NCBI RefSeq assembly: GCF_042427585.1
Contig: NZ_JBHMFC010000034.1
Coordinates: 39,310 to 103,309, forward strand
Reading direction: 5' to 3'
DNA: 64,000 bases
From: Pseudalgibacter ostreae
GTDB taxonomy: Bacteria; Bacteroidota; Bacteroidia; Flavobacteriales; Flavobacteriaceae
The notes below the pieces were generated by a model that saw only the letters and a program-made list of their open reading frames with translations, made no database searches and was not told where the DNA came from. The first letter of the stretch is position 1, and every line of letters starts with the position of its first letter. The position numbers were made by a program, and so were the translations under genes. Below, piece after piece: positions 1-8,352 of this stretch.

Positions 1-322
1 GAATACCGCCTTTATACGCTTCTGTAGCTTGGTGCAAGCCTTCCATATCGGCAACTACCAGATAGTCCTTTACACTATAATTCCATAATAACGCATTTTG
101 GCCGTCTTTAAAGTGCAATGGAGAGATTTCCATGGCCCCTTTTTCAGATTTCCAAATTTCTAAGGATGCTTTCGTTTCAAACTTAAATTGGTTAATCAAG
201 AGGTCATCAGCAGGATTGTTTTGGTTAGAACTAAAAATAGTGTTAACGTTTTCTGGAGAAGCAAAGGCCTTAAGGCTAACTAAAATAAAAAAGAACACAA
301 GATGGTTTATATACGATTTCAT
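1..322 (-). CDS. Chondroitinase ABC-like polysaccharide lyase (PL8), N-terminal part only
   Basis: Only the first 107 residues are inside the window; the gene runs off the left edge. I translated it from the ATG at 320-322. It starts with a signal peptide (MKSYINHLVFFFILVSLKAFA). The following stretch reads like the N-terminal beta-sandwich (Lyase_N) of chondroitin sulfate ABC lyases: a phenylalanine/glutamate-rich start, then ISPLHFKDGQNALLW, which resembles the G-x-x-S/A-L-L-W segment of that domain. The family cleaves chondroitin, dermatan or hyaluronan by beta-elimination. It is the last gene of the SusC-SusD-lipoprotein-GH88 run on the minus strand, and GH88 would process its unsaturated products. 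The catalytic domain is not visible, so the family call rests on the N-terminal domain alone. Another lyase with the same accessory domain is possible. Confidence 0.5.
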   Translation of the reverse strand, partial: MKSYINHLVFFFILVSLKAFASPENVNTIFSSNQNNPADDLLINQFKFETKASLEIWKSEKGAMEISPLHFKDGQNALLWNYSVKDYLVVADMEGLHQATEAYKGGI

Positions 323-475
323 AACACTAAATAATTTTGTTGACTTTAGTTTTTTTATTTCTATCCGTAACTTTATTCTATATCAAAGCTTTAATCATAA
401 TATTATTATAAAACAGCTTCATAAAACAGACGGTTATAGATGCTGTTTTTTATGTGAGATTCGTTTTCTTTAGAA
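323..475. other. Short intergenic region with a long-loop inverted repeat
   Basis: No gene is seen. An 11-base inverted repeat with one mismatch (410-420 and 439-449) surrounds an 18-base loop. A T-run follows it only on the plus strand, so it is not a convincing terminator for the minus-strand GH88 gene. It may be an mRNA processing structure between GH88 and the lyase gene. Confidence 0.3.
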
Positions 476-1732
476 CTAAGCTTTAAACTTATTTTTAATA
501 TGACTATAGCGTGTCAACGCTTCTAAAAAATAATAGTCGGCATAACTTAGTGTGCCATCCAGTTCAGAGTTTTTCAAAAAATTCCCAGTGGCATGCTTTA
601 TTAAGTAATTACCATTAGTTCCGGGCTCTGCAAAATATTCTGGTGATGAAAGACTTTTCAGTATCTTTTCGGCCATCTTAAAATATTTAAGCCCATTAAC
701 TTTTGAAAGCGTAGAAAGCTCTACAAATGCCGAGGCCATAATCGCTGCCGCTGAAGCATCCCTTAAGGTAGGAACTTCAGGAGCATTATAATCCCAATAT
801 GGCACCATATCTTCAGGCATATTAGGATGATTTATAATAAAATTTGCAATACGCTCTGCATGCTGTAAATATTTTACATCACCCGTTTCTCTATAGGTCA
901 TCGCAAAACCATACAAGCCCCAACTTTGTCCGCGGCTCCAAGCGGCCGTTTCTGGATCATTATTGCCATTGTTCCAATCTCGTTTTCTAAAATCACCTGT
1001 TATGGTGTCAAAATCTATTACATGAGAACAGCTAAAATCTTCTCTATACTGATATTTTAAAGTGGTATTGGCATGTTTAACGGCTATATTGTAAAATGTG
1101 TCGTCTCCCGTAAGTTTAGTAGCCGCAAAAAGCAACTCTAAGTTTATCATGTTATCAATAATAACAGGGAATTGCCAATCTCTTCCTAAATTCGGTTCCC
1201 AAGACATAATGGCTCCTATTTTTGGATCATAGCGTGTAATGGCAGATTTTGCTGCTTGAATGATGACGTCTCTATATTCTGGAGCTTTCGTTAATTTATA
1301 CCCTTCACCATAGCTACAATAGATTCGAAATCCAATATCGTGGTCTTTTGTATTATACTTTTCATCTTCAACCAATTGTGTAGCAAATTCCGCTTTTTTA
1401 AGTAAATCTGGGTCTTTAGAATGTGCATAGGCTACCCAAAGGCTTCCTGGATAAAACCCACTGGTCCAATCTGATATTGGTTTAAGTCCCCGTTCTACGG
1501 ACCTTGGTAGTTGCCCTGTTTTTTCCACAGCGGGAAACATTGCTTCAAGATGTTGAGTCGATTTTTTAAAAAGCTCATCTATAAACGCATCCGACAATGC
1601 AGGGCTTTCGGATTTAGGTTTAAATGCTTTTTTTTTCTGTTGGGAATTGGCAGAACCATATAAATAAAGCGAACTAATAAGGGCAGCCAAAACTATAATA
1701 GAAATCCCAATAACAACTTTTTTTATTTCCAT
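476..1732 (-). CDS. GH88 unsaturated glucuronyl hydrolase
   Basis: Removes the 4,5-unsaturated uronic acid from the non-reducing end of lyase-made disaccharides and oligosaccharides, acting by hydration of the double bond. Family marks: DWTSGFYPGSLW, the HDIGF motif with the first catalytic Asp (about residue 132), IDNMINLELLF with the second Asp (about 193), and AWSRGQSWGLYG. All belong to the alpha6/alpha6 barrel. The frame is open from an ATG at 1774, but the ATG at 1730-1732 gives a clean start, MEIKK followed by a hydrophobic stretch (signal anchor or signal peptide), so I prefer it. Length (418 residues) is normal. It lies 72 bases below the Calx-beta lipoprotein gene in the SusC/SusD operon. 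A second GH88 lies at 33338; the pair may differ in the linkage or sulfation they accept. Confidence 0.9.
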   Translation of the reverse strand: MEIKKVVIGISIIVLAALISSLYLYGSANSQQKKKAFKPKSESPALSDAFIDELFKKSTQHLEAMFPAVEKTGQLPRSVERGLKPISDWTSGFYPGSLWVAYAHSKDPDLLKKAEFATQLVEDEKYNTKDHDIGFRIYCSYGEGYKLTKAPEYRDVIIQAAKSAITRYDPKIGAIMSWEPNLGRDWQFPVIIDNMINLELLFAATKLTGDDTFYNIAVKHANTTLKYQYREDFSCSHVIDFDTITGDFRKRDWNNGNNDPETAAWSRGQSWGLYGFAMTYRETGDVKYLQHAERIANFIINHPNMPEDMVPYWDYNAPEVPTLRDASAAAIMASAFVELSTLSKVNGLKYFKMAEKILKSLSSPEYFAEPGTNGNYLIKHATGNFLKNSELDGTLSYADYYFLEALTRYSHIKNKFKA

Positions 1733-1804
1733 TGAAACAAGATGTGTGTTAGTGTAAAAACCATACGAGAACATTACTATTCCCGTATGGCACTTATATT
1801 TAAT

Positions 1805-3244
1805 TTATTGCAAATCTTCTACAACAACCAACCTAGGTGGAGTATTATTAACATGCTCTCTTGAAGCATAAAATAACCGCTGTCCAAGTGTATTCCCTGT
1901 ATTTAACCTTACAGAAAGTTTCCCATCGGTCTCGATTTGGACTTGTGCTGTTACATCAAACTCATGTTGTAAGCTAGAAAGTGTTGTTTCTCCAATTAAA
2001 AAATCACTGGTAAATGTCGCAATAGGGCTAGTGCCTGCCGCTGGCATCGTATTGGCCGTAATGCTCATCTCTTCCCAACTATCATCAATAACATGGTACA
2101 TAGACTGTGTTGTTATACCTCCAAAATTTGTTTCGGCATTTAACCAGTTACTTTCTCTTGTAGTGGTTAAAACTATTTTTGCTTCTATGACTTTGGAAGG
2201 ATCTATTCCTGCTAAATCGAATTTCAAATAAAACTCTCTAAAATCATCATCTTTATCTCCACCACTCATTACCAAGTCTGCTTTATCCCCGCCATTGTCA
2301 TCCGATTTTCCTGAACCGTTTTTCCCTCTAGTCCATGCATCTGCTTCTGTAATGATGGTGCTTTCCTTTATAGGCAAATCGTCATCAACAATTGTAAGTT
2401 CATACGCTGGTACTTCACCTATAAAAAATCCTTCACTTACATTACTAATGGTTAAAATAATCGATTTATTACCATCAACAACTGCATTATTAACAGGAGC
2501 GATTTCTATTTCAATCGTTTGTGCTCCCGATTGAAAATCAACCGTTTGCACTCCATTTACAGCATCTGAGTTATAATCTGTACCAGCGATTGCAGTACCA
2601 CTATATATAATATCGAAAGAACCTGGCTCGACAGCCGGAGTCGTAAATTCTATAATGGCCTTATGCGCCTCTGTGGTATCTTCGGAAACCTCTCCTGCCA
2701 AAGCATTAAACCCTACAGATGGCGGAACGGGCGCATCATCTTCAATGGTTAATTTAAACTCAAAATTCAGTCTTTTCTCTTCACCACCAACATTTTGTTC
2801 TGTGATATACACCCCATCACCTTTTAAATTTTCTAGTGTGAAAGTTGCGTTGCGGGTTCCTGTATATTTATTATCATTTTCCACTCTCAAATTAAGGCTG
2901 ATGCTTTTTGCTCCTTTTTGAATAGTGAATGTAGTGCCTTCATTTCCATCGCTATCAGAAAAAACAACACCAGCAGCATCTCCTGAAGCTACTGCTAAAT
3001 CGACCGTAACATCTTCGTAAAGAAACTTTGAAGTATTGACCTCTATCTGAATAGCTTTATCTCCTTCTAGAACTGTAGCTTCTTTTTGTACAAAGCCTAT
3101 TGCAGCATCAGGTTCATCTTCTATTCCATAAACCGTGTCTTCATTTTCAACACAAGAATATGTAACAGACAAGAATATGACAGCTACCAGTGTTAGAAGA
3201 ATTTTACTTTTTTCTTTATAAAATTTTATATTCATAATGTTCAT
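1805..3244 (-). CDS. Surface lipoprotein with Calx-beta repeats and a C-terminal CBM96/DNRLRE-like domain
   Basis: Probable surface glycan-binding protein. A type II signal peptide ends at a lipobox (TYSC, Cys about residue 31). Two Calx-beta-like repeats follow, about residues 45-170 and 175-290; each ends in the LTI-DDD pattern typical of Calx-beta. Residues about 295-479 start with ADAWTRGKNGSGK and end with FYASREHVNNTPPRLVV, the layout of the DNRLRE/CBM96 beta-sandwich found in Bacteroidota polysaccharide proteins. It stands 22 bases after susD, where these loci usually encode a second surface binding lipoprotein (SusE/SGBP role). The domain reading is by eye. Sugar binding is inferred from the position and the CBM96 likeness; the ligand cannot be told. 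Confidence 0.65.
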   Translation of the reverse strand: MNIMNIKFYKEKSKILLTLVAVIFLSVTYSCVENEDTVYGIEDEPDAAIGFVQKEATVLEGDKAIQIEVNTSKFLYEDVTVDLAVASGDAAGVVFSDSDGNEGTTFTIQKGAKSISLNLRVENDNKYTGTRNATFTLENLKGDGVYITEQNVGGEEKRLNFEFKLTIEDDAPVPPSVGFNALAGEVSEDTTEAHKAIIEFTTPAVEPGSFDIIYSGTAIAGTDYNSDAVNGVQTVDFQSGAQTIEIEIAPVNNAVVDGNKSIILTISNVSEGFFIGEVPAYELTIVDDDLPIKESTIITEADAWTRGKNGSGKSDDNGGDKADLVMSGGDKDDDFREFYLKFDLAGIDPSKVIEAKIVLTTTRESNWLNAETNFGGITTQSMYHVIDDSWEEMSITANTMPAAGTSPIATFTSDFLIGETTLSSLQHEFDVTAQVQIETDGKLSVRLNTGNTLGQRLFYASREHVNNTPPRLVVVEDLQ

Positions 3245-3266
3245 AATATTTCTTTTATAGTTAGTA

Positions 3267-5033
3267 TTACCTGTAACCGTTATTAGAAGGATCCGTTTTT
3301 AAAACATCTGGATTCTGACTTATTTCTGTAGAAAAAGGAATAGGTAACAACACATGGTGCTCTTGGATATGCAATGCCGGGAAATAATCTTTATCATCAC
3401 CATAACCCGCTGCTGCCATATCGACCCCTGTTTTCTTAACAGTTTCCACGAGTATCCCCCATCTAATCAAATCTGGTTTTCTTAAGTTTTCATTACATAA
3501 TTCCCAACTTCTTTCATTTCTTATTTGTTGTCTAAAAACCTCTCCAGTAGAACCTGTAATATCTACAGAAGGTGCAGCACTATCAACCGGTAGCATTCTA
3601 GCTCTCCTTCTTACTTGATTAATGGCATCGTAGGCCGTACTTAAAGACACTCCGGCTGGTAAAACACCACCATTTTCAACCGTTTCATTAATACCTTCTG
3701 CTAACATCAAAAGAACATCTGCATAGCGCAAAATAGGAACATTAATAACATCATAATTATGATCTGAAGACACTGAGTTTATAAGATATCTTCTAAATTT
3801 ACCCACACCCCATTTCAACTTATTTCTATCTACAGGTATGAATTGATTGTCTTTATCAATCTCAAATTGGGCAATAGAATAATCCCGTCTTATAGAATCA
3901 TTTGTTTCAAAAGTGTCATAAAAGGTAGGCAGATTATAACGTCTTGGAGCCCCTCTTTTATAAATGGAGTTGGTGTGTTGTGTAACACCGTGCCAAGTTC
4001 CCAAAGTACTGGCGTCATTACGGCTGTCTCCAACATACGAGAAGTGAATTTCCCACATGCTTTCCTTCGGCTCATTTACTTTCTCTGATAAATTTTTAAA
4101 TACTTGAGGAAAAAATTGATTATAAGGTGCGCCAACAGTTAATGGATCGATAGTTGTATTTAATTGATGTTGGCCACCACTAACCACAGCCCAAGCTTGT
4201 TCTACAGCTTTCCCGTATTTTGAAACATCACGTACTGGTTCTCCTGCCCAAGTTAAATATATACGAGTAAGAATCCCTTGCGCGGCACCTTTACTAACCC
4301 TAGAAGCGCTTTTTACATTTGGAGCTTCTGGCAATAAACCTATTGCCGTGGTCATGTCTTTCTCGATTTGTTTAAAAACCTCTTCCTTAGGACTTCTTTC
4401 CGCTTTTAAAGTTTCTAAGCTGATGTTAGACGTTAACCTTAAAGGCACATCGCCCCAATTTTTTACGAGTTGAAAATACATAAAGCCTCTTAAGAAATAA
4501 GCATCTCCTAAAACATTATTGTAAGCAGCTAGATCGGACACTTCTTTTGATGATGGGTTTGAAATGCCAGCATTGGCATCCCGTAAAACAGTGACCCGTT
4601 CTATAACTTGGTTTGCTCTATAAATACCTTTATAAAAGGCACTCCAAACTTCTCCAACCCATGCGTTGTTTTCTTGTATCTGGTAGTTGGCCAATAAATC
4701 ATCATCCAGTCCTCGGTCTTGCCTCCAATAGCGTTCTTGGTCTGTTCCCGTATGAAAGTATAACAAATATCCCCTTCCATACAAGTCATCTGTAGCTAAC
4801 ACATCATAAATCCCGAAAAGACCCAACTCTGCTGAAGCTACATTTGTGTAAAAATTATCGCCCGTAAAAGACGAGTAAACCTCTTCCTCTAGATCACTCG
4901 CACACGACACCGATACCAAACCCATAGCTAGTATGATTAATCCTATTTTAAAGCTTAGCATACTAGGAATACCTCGACTTATATTTTTTCTTATTAAATC
5001 CATATCTATATCTTTAATTTTCATGTATAACAT
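3267..5033 (-). CDS. SusD/RagB-family nutrient-binding outer-membrane lipoprotein
   Basis: Forms the lid over the partner SusC channel and binds oligosaccharide at the cell surface. Marks: a lipobox (VSVSC), TPR-like helices with GDAYFLRGFMYFQLVKNWGD, and the C-terminal family signature with RNERSWELCNENLRKPDLIRW and the ending LPIPFSTEISQNPDVLKTDP...NNGYR. Length (588) is normal. The gene begins 5 bases after the susC stop. In-frame ATGs at 5024, 5003 and 4961 are possible starts; the one at 4961 gives the tidiest lipoprotein signal (MLSFKIGLIILAMGLVSVSC), so the true N-terminus is uncertain. It is probably translated with susC and induced by the HTCS at 34960. Confidence 0.93.
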   Translation of the reverse strand: MLYMKIKDIDMDLIRKNISRGIPSMLSFKIGLIILAMGLVSVSCASDLEEEVYSSFTGDNFYTNVASAELGLFGIYDVLATDDLYGRGYLLYFHTGTDQERYWRQDRGLDDDLLANYQIQENNAWVGEVWSAFYKGIYRANQVIERVTVLRDANAGISNPSSKEVSDLAAYNNVLGDAYFLRGFMYFQLVKNWGDVPLRLTSNISLETLKAERSPKEEVFKQIEKDMTTAIGLLPEAPNVKSASRVSKGAAQGILTRIYLTWAGEPVRDVSKYGKAVEQAWAVVSGGQHQLNTTIDPLTVGAPYNQFFPQVFKNLSEKVNEPKESMWEIHFSYVGDSRNDASTLGTWHGVTQHTNSIYKRGAPRRYNLPTFYDTFETNDSIRRDYSIAQFEIDKDNQFIPVDRNKLKWGVGKFRRYLINSVSSDHNYDVINVPILRYADVLLMLAEGINETVENGGVLPAGVSLSTAYDAINQVRRRARMLPVDSAAPSVDITGSTGEVFRQQIRNERSWELCNENLRKPDLIRWGILVETVKKTGVDMAAAGYGDDKDYFPALHIQEHHVLLPIPFSTEISQNPDVLKTDPSNNGYR

Positions 5034-5038
5034 ATTAT

Positions 5039-8000
5039 TTAGAACGTAGCTGATAGTCCTCCAATAAAGGTTTTGCTTCGTGGGTATGCGCCAAAATCCA
5101 CTCCAGAAGTAAGACCTCCACCCCTAGTGCTCACTTCTGGATCAAAGCCAGTGTAGCTTGTCCAGGTGAATAAATCTTGTCCCGTAACGTAAATTCTAAA
5201 GCGTTGCATCCCAATTTTATTAATCCATTTCTTATTAAACGTGTATCCTAGAGAAACCGTTTTAAGTCTTAGGTAAGAACCATCTTCTATATACTGGCTT
5301 GTTAACACTTCAGAATTATCATTAATATCTCTAAAAGTTGCAGCAGCATTTTGCTCTGGCGTATTCGTATCTTTCCATCTATTTATAATTTCTGGTATAA
5401 AATTTCTATGGCTTTTTAAGTTTGAAGTCCATAAAATTCTATTGGCATTATAGATGTCATTTCCGTAAGACCATTGGAAGAACACATTCAAATCGAACCC
5501 CTTGTAGGCAAAGTTATTTGAAAATCCTCCAAAGAACTTAGGCTCTGGGTTACCTATTACTTTCTTATCGTCATCATTAATAACACCATCTCCATTAAGA
5601 TCCACATATTTTCTGTATCCTAATTTTTCATCGTTAAACGACACCTCAACAAAAGGTTTTCCATCGCCATCAAAATCCTCTGCTCTGTACAGTCCGTTAT
5701 CTACAAAACCATACATCAAACCAAAGGGTTGCCCAACTTCTGTAATATAATCATTAGCAAAAGCATCCTGACTTACGTTACTAGAAGACCAAGAGGAGCT
5801 GCTGTACAAAATATCACTTTCAACCAGAGATATGGTTTTGCTTTTTGGAAAAGTCAAGTTTATATTAGAATCCCAAGTAAATGCACCCCCTTTTAAGTTT
5901 TGTGTATTTAATGCTAACTCCAAACCTTCATTTTGGATTTCTCCAATATTTCTATAAACATCTTGAAAACCAGAAGATGCAGGTGTTGGTGCTTTTAACA
6001 ATAAATCTCTGGATGTTTTTCTGTACCAGTCGGCGTTTAATGTTATTCTATCGTTAAAGAACCCTAGATCCACACCAAAATTAACTTGTTCTTGAGCTTC
6101 CCACTTAATATCTGGATTGGCCAAGTTTGAAGGGGCCACCCCTGCGGTTATGCCATTATTCTCGCCATAAGTTGTTGAGTTTAGTATCGCCGAAGACACA
6201 AATGCAGGAATTCTATTATTTCCTACCTGTCCCCATTCTACTCTAAATTTACCATCGGAAAGTGGTTTAAAATCCTTTAGAAAACTTTCATCAGAAAACC
6301 TCCAAGCCCCCCCAAATGAAGGGAACAAACCATATTTATTGTTCGCCCCAAATTTAGATGACCCATCTCTTCTTAAAGTAGCTGTAGCCAAATATTTGCT
6401 TTTAAAACCATAGCTTATTCTGTAAAAGAGCGAGCTTAAAACGTCCGTTGGCGATTTATACGATTGTGGAAAACCAGCTTCTGTAGCCGACCCCAAATCG
6501 TCAACGCCTAAGTTAGGCTCAGGAAAGTTACTCCCAGAAGCAATGACATAAGACTCCACTCTATTCTGGTAATCAAAACCTAACATCGCTGTTAAACTAT
6601 GATCATTAAATTTGTTTCTGTACGTTAATGTAGAAGAAATTAAACTATTTGTTTGATCACTCACCCTAATTTCCCCTCTAGTATATCCATTACGTCTCTG
6701 GAACGCACTGTTTACCTCGTCGAAATTCTCTCTTTTTCTATTTAATTGCCTAATACCTCCGGTTACCTTTAATTCTAAATTATTAACAATTTTATAACTT
6801 AGAAACCCATTAAACAGCAAATAGTTTTTCTTGTCAACTCGTTTTTGAGTTAACGAATTCACTATTGGATTGCTTATAGGCGCTCCTTCTTCCGTATCAG
6901 GATCCTCTGGAGAAAGCAATAATTCTTCATTGGTATAAAACAATCCCCCAGTTGGTCGTCCTTGAATAATGTCTTTAAGTAAATTAAACCTGGCATTACT
7001 TGATCCACCATCAGGATTTAAAATATTGGTAGACGTATGGGTTCCTGTAACTTCGGTTGTGGTATAAGACACGTTAGCACCTGCCTTTAATTTTTTACTT
7101 ATTTTTTGATCTAATTTTAACTTGATATACGTTCTATCAAACCCACTGTTTTGCAGTAAGCCATCACTACCATAACTAGATAGAGAAAGATTGTATCTTG
7201 TATCGGCTGCACCGCCATTTATAGAAACGTTATGGCTTTGCACTTCAGTATCCCTAAACACTTCTTCTTGCCAATCAATACCCTTAATACTGTTTCCGTC
7301 TGCGTTTAAATATAGATTACTTGGACCATATTGATTAGCGGCCTGAACAGGATCTACATCGTATCTCAAATTAACAAACTCATAAGGCGAAAGCACGTCT
7401 ATTCTATTGCTTATTTCATTAAAGCCATAAAAAGCATTGTACGACACCTCGGTCTTCCCTCTTACACCATCTCTACTGGTAATCAAGATTACACCATTTC
7501 CTCCTCGTGCTCCATATATCGCAACGGCAGAAGGCCCTTTAAGCACTTCCATGGAAGCTATATCCGCTTGATCTAACGACGAGACATCAAAATCTTCAAT
7601 TGGAAATCCGTCTATTACATATAAAGGCGAACTGGATTGGGTAAGCGAACCCGTACCCCTAATTTTAATATTAGACCCTGAACCTGGTCTTCCTTGGCTT
7701 GAGGTTGCTTGAACCCCAGCGATTCTACCAGCCATAGCTTGATCCAGTGATGCTACAGGAGCCCTATTAACATCTCCAACATCTAGGGAACTTACCGATC
7801 CTGTAAGGTCTTTTCGTTTCACTTCTCCATAGCCAATAACAACCACTTCATTTAACTGGCTAGCATCTGCCAAAAGCTGCACATTGATAATACTTTTATC
7901 CCCTATTTTTATTTCTTTGGTCGCATATCCCAGATAACTTATTACCAATGTTTTTTTACCACCAAAATTAAGGGTGTATTTTCCGTCGAAATCTGTCGTG

Positions 8001-8176
8001 GTTCCCTTATTGGTTCCTTGAATCAAAACAGTAGCTCCTGGCAAAGGCATATTCTCCTCATCGGTAACTGTTCCTGTAACCGTCGAATTTTGAGCATATA
8101 CAGTTGTTGATAATAGAATAACTGATACTGCAAAAAAAAGTCGTTTTCTAAATGAACTTTTCATTCTGTTCTTCAT
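5039..8176 (-). CDS. SusC/RagA-family TonB-dependent outer-membrane transporter
   Basis: Imports glycan fragments across the outer membrane using TonB energy. A signal peptide ending near VYAQ is followed by a carboxypeptidase-regulatory-like domain (about 30-110: VTGTVTDEENMPLPGATV) and the SusC plug signature VVIGYGEVKRKDLTGSVSS. Next come the plug segment (GRIAGVQ, IKIRGTGSL, VIDGFPI, LKGPSAVAIYGARG) and a 22-strand-type barrel ending in an aromatic residue (SATF). Length 1045 is usual. It heads the operon SusC-SusD-lipoprotein-GH88-PL8. A start at 8164 (MKSSFRKR) is equally plausible. This pair most likely carries the products of the PL8/PL12 enzymes, judging only by its neighbours. Confidence 0.94.
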   Translation of the reverse strand: MKNRMKSSFRKRLFFAVSVILLSTTVYAQNSTVTGTVTDEENMPLPGATVLIQGTNKGTTTDFDGKYTLNFGGKKTLVISYLGYATKEIKIGDKSIINVQLLADASQLNEVVVIGYGEVKRKDLTGSVSSLDVGDVNRAPVASLDQAMAGRIAGVQATSSQGRPGSGSNIKIRGTGSLTQSSSPLYVIDGFPIEDFDVSSLDQADIASMEVLKGPSAVAIYGARGGNGVILITSRDGVRGKTEVSYNAFYGFNEISNRIDVLSPYEFVNLRYDVDPVQAANQYGPSNLYLNADGNSIKGIDWQEEVFRDTEVQSHNVSINGGAADTRYNLSLSSYGSDGLLQNSGFDRTYIKLKLDQKISKKLKAGANVSYTTTEVTGTHTSTNILNPDGGSSNARFNLLKDIIQGRPTGGLFYTNEELLLSPEDPDTEEGAPISNPIVNSLTQKRVDKKNYLLFNGFLSYKIVNNLELKVTGGIRQLNRKRENFDEVNSAFQRRNGYTRGEIRVSDQTNSLISSTLTYRNKFNDHSLTAMLGFDYQNRVESYVIASGSNFPEPNLGVDDLGSATEAGFPQSYKSPTDVLSSLFYRISYGFKSKYLATATLRRDGSSKFGANNKYGLFPSFGGAWRFSDESFLKDFKPLSDGKFRVEWGQVGNNRIPAFVSSAILNSTTYGENNGITAGVAPSNLANPDIKWEAQEQVNFGVDLGFFNDRITLNADWYRKTSRDLLLKAPTPASSGFQDVYRNIGEIQNEGLELALNTQNLKGGAFTWDSNINLTFPKSKTISLVESDILYSSSSWSSSNVSQDAFANDYITEVGQPFGLMYGFVDNGLYRAEDFDGDGKPFVEVSFNDEKLGYRKYVDLNGDGVINDDDKKVIGNPEPKFFGGFSNNFAYKGFDLNVFFQWSYGNDIYNANRILWTSNLKSHRNFIPEIINRWKDTNTPEQNAAATFRDINDNSEVLTSQYIEDGSYLRLKTVSLGYTFNKKWINKIGMQRFRIYVTGQDLFTWTSYTGFDPEVSTRGGGLTSGVDFGAYPRSKTFIGGLSATF

Positions 8177-8352
8177 TTTTCTTATTTAGTTTAAATTAGT
8201 TTGTTCAAAATTATGATTTAAGATGGGGCATGGTAGGGTCAGATGGTTCAATTTAAAGGGGCGTTTGTTACAAACGAAAAGAAAACAAAAACCTAAAACA
8301 CTGTTTAACAAACGATTAAAAAGAAACACCTCTTCTTTACGTTAAACTTATC
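8177..8352. promoter_or_regulatory. Regulatory region upstream of the first susC
   Basis: 176 bases lie between the lyase stop and the susC start. They hold a perfect 7-base palindrome with a one-base centre (CGTTTGT-T-ACAAACG, 8262-8276) and, read on the minus strand, a TAnnTTTG box (TAATTTTG, 8213-8206). I see no matching -33 TTTG at the usual distance. The plus strand carries GATGGGG (8222-8228) and CAGATGGTTCAA (8240-8251), similar to words near other promoters of this locus. Confidence 0.35.

Noticed and set aside
132..473. Plus-strand open frame of 113 codons
   Set aside because: Lies over the start of the minus-strand lyase gene and its upstream region; no family likeness and low-complexity composition.
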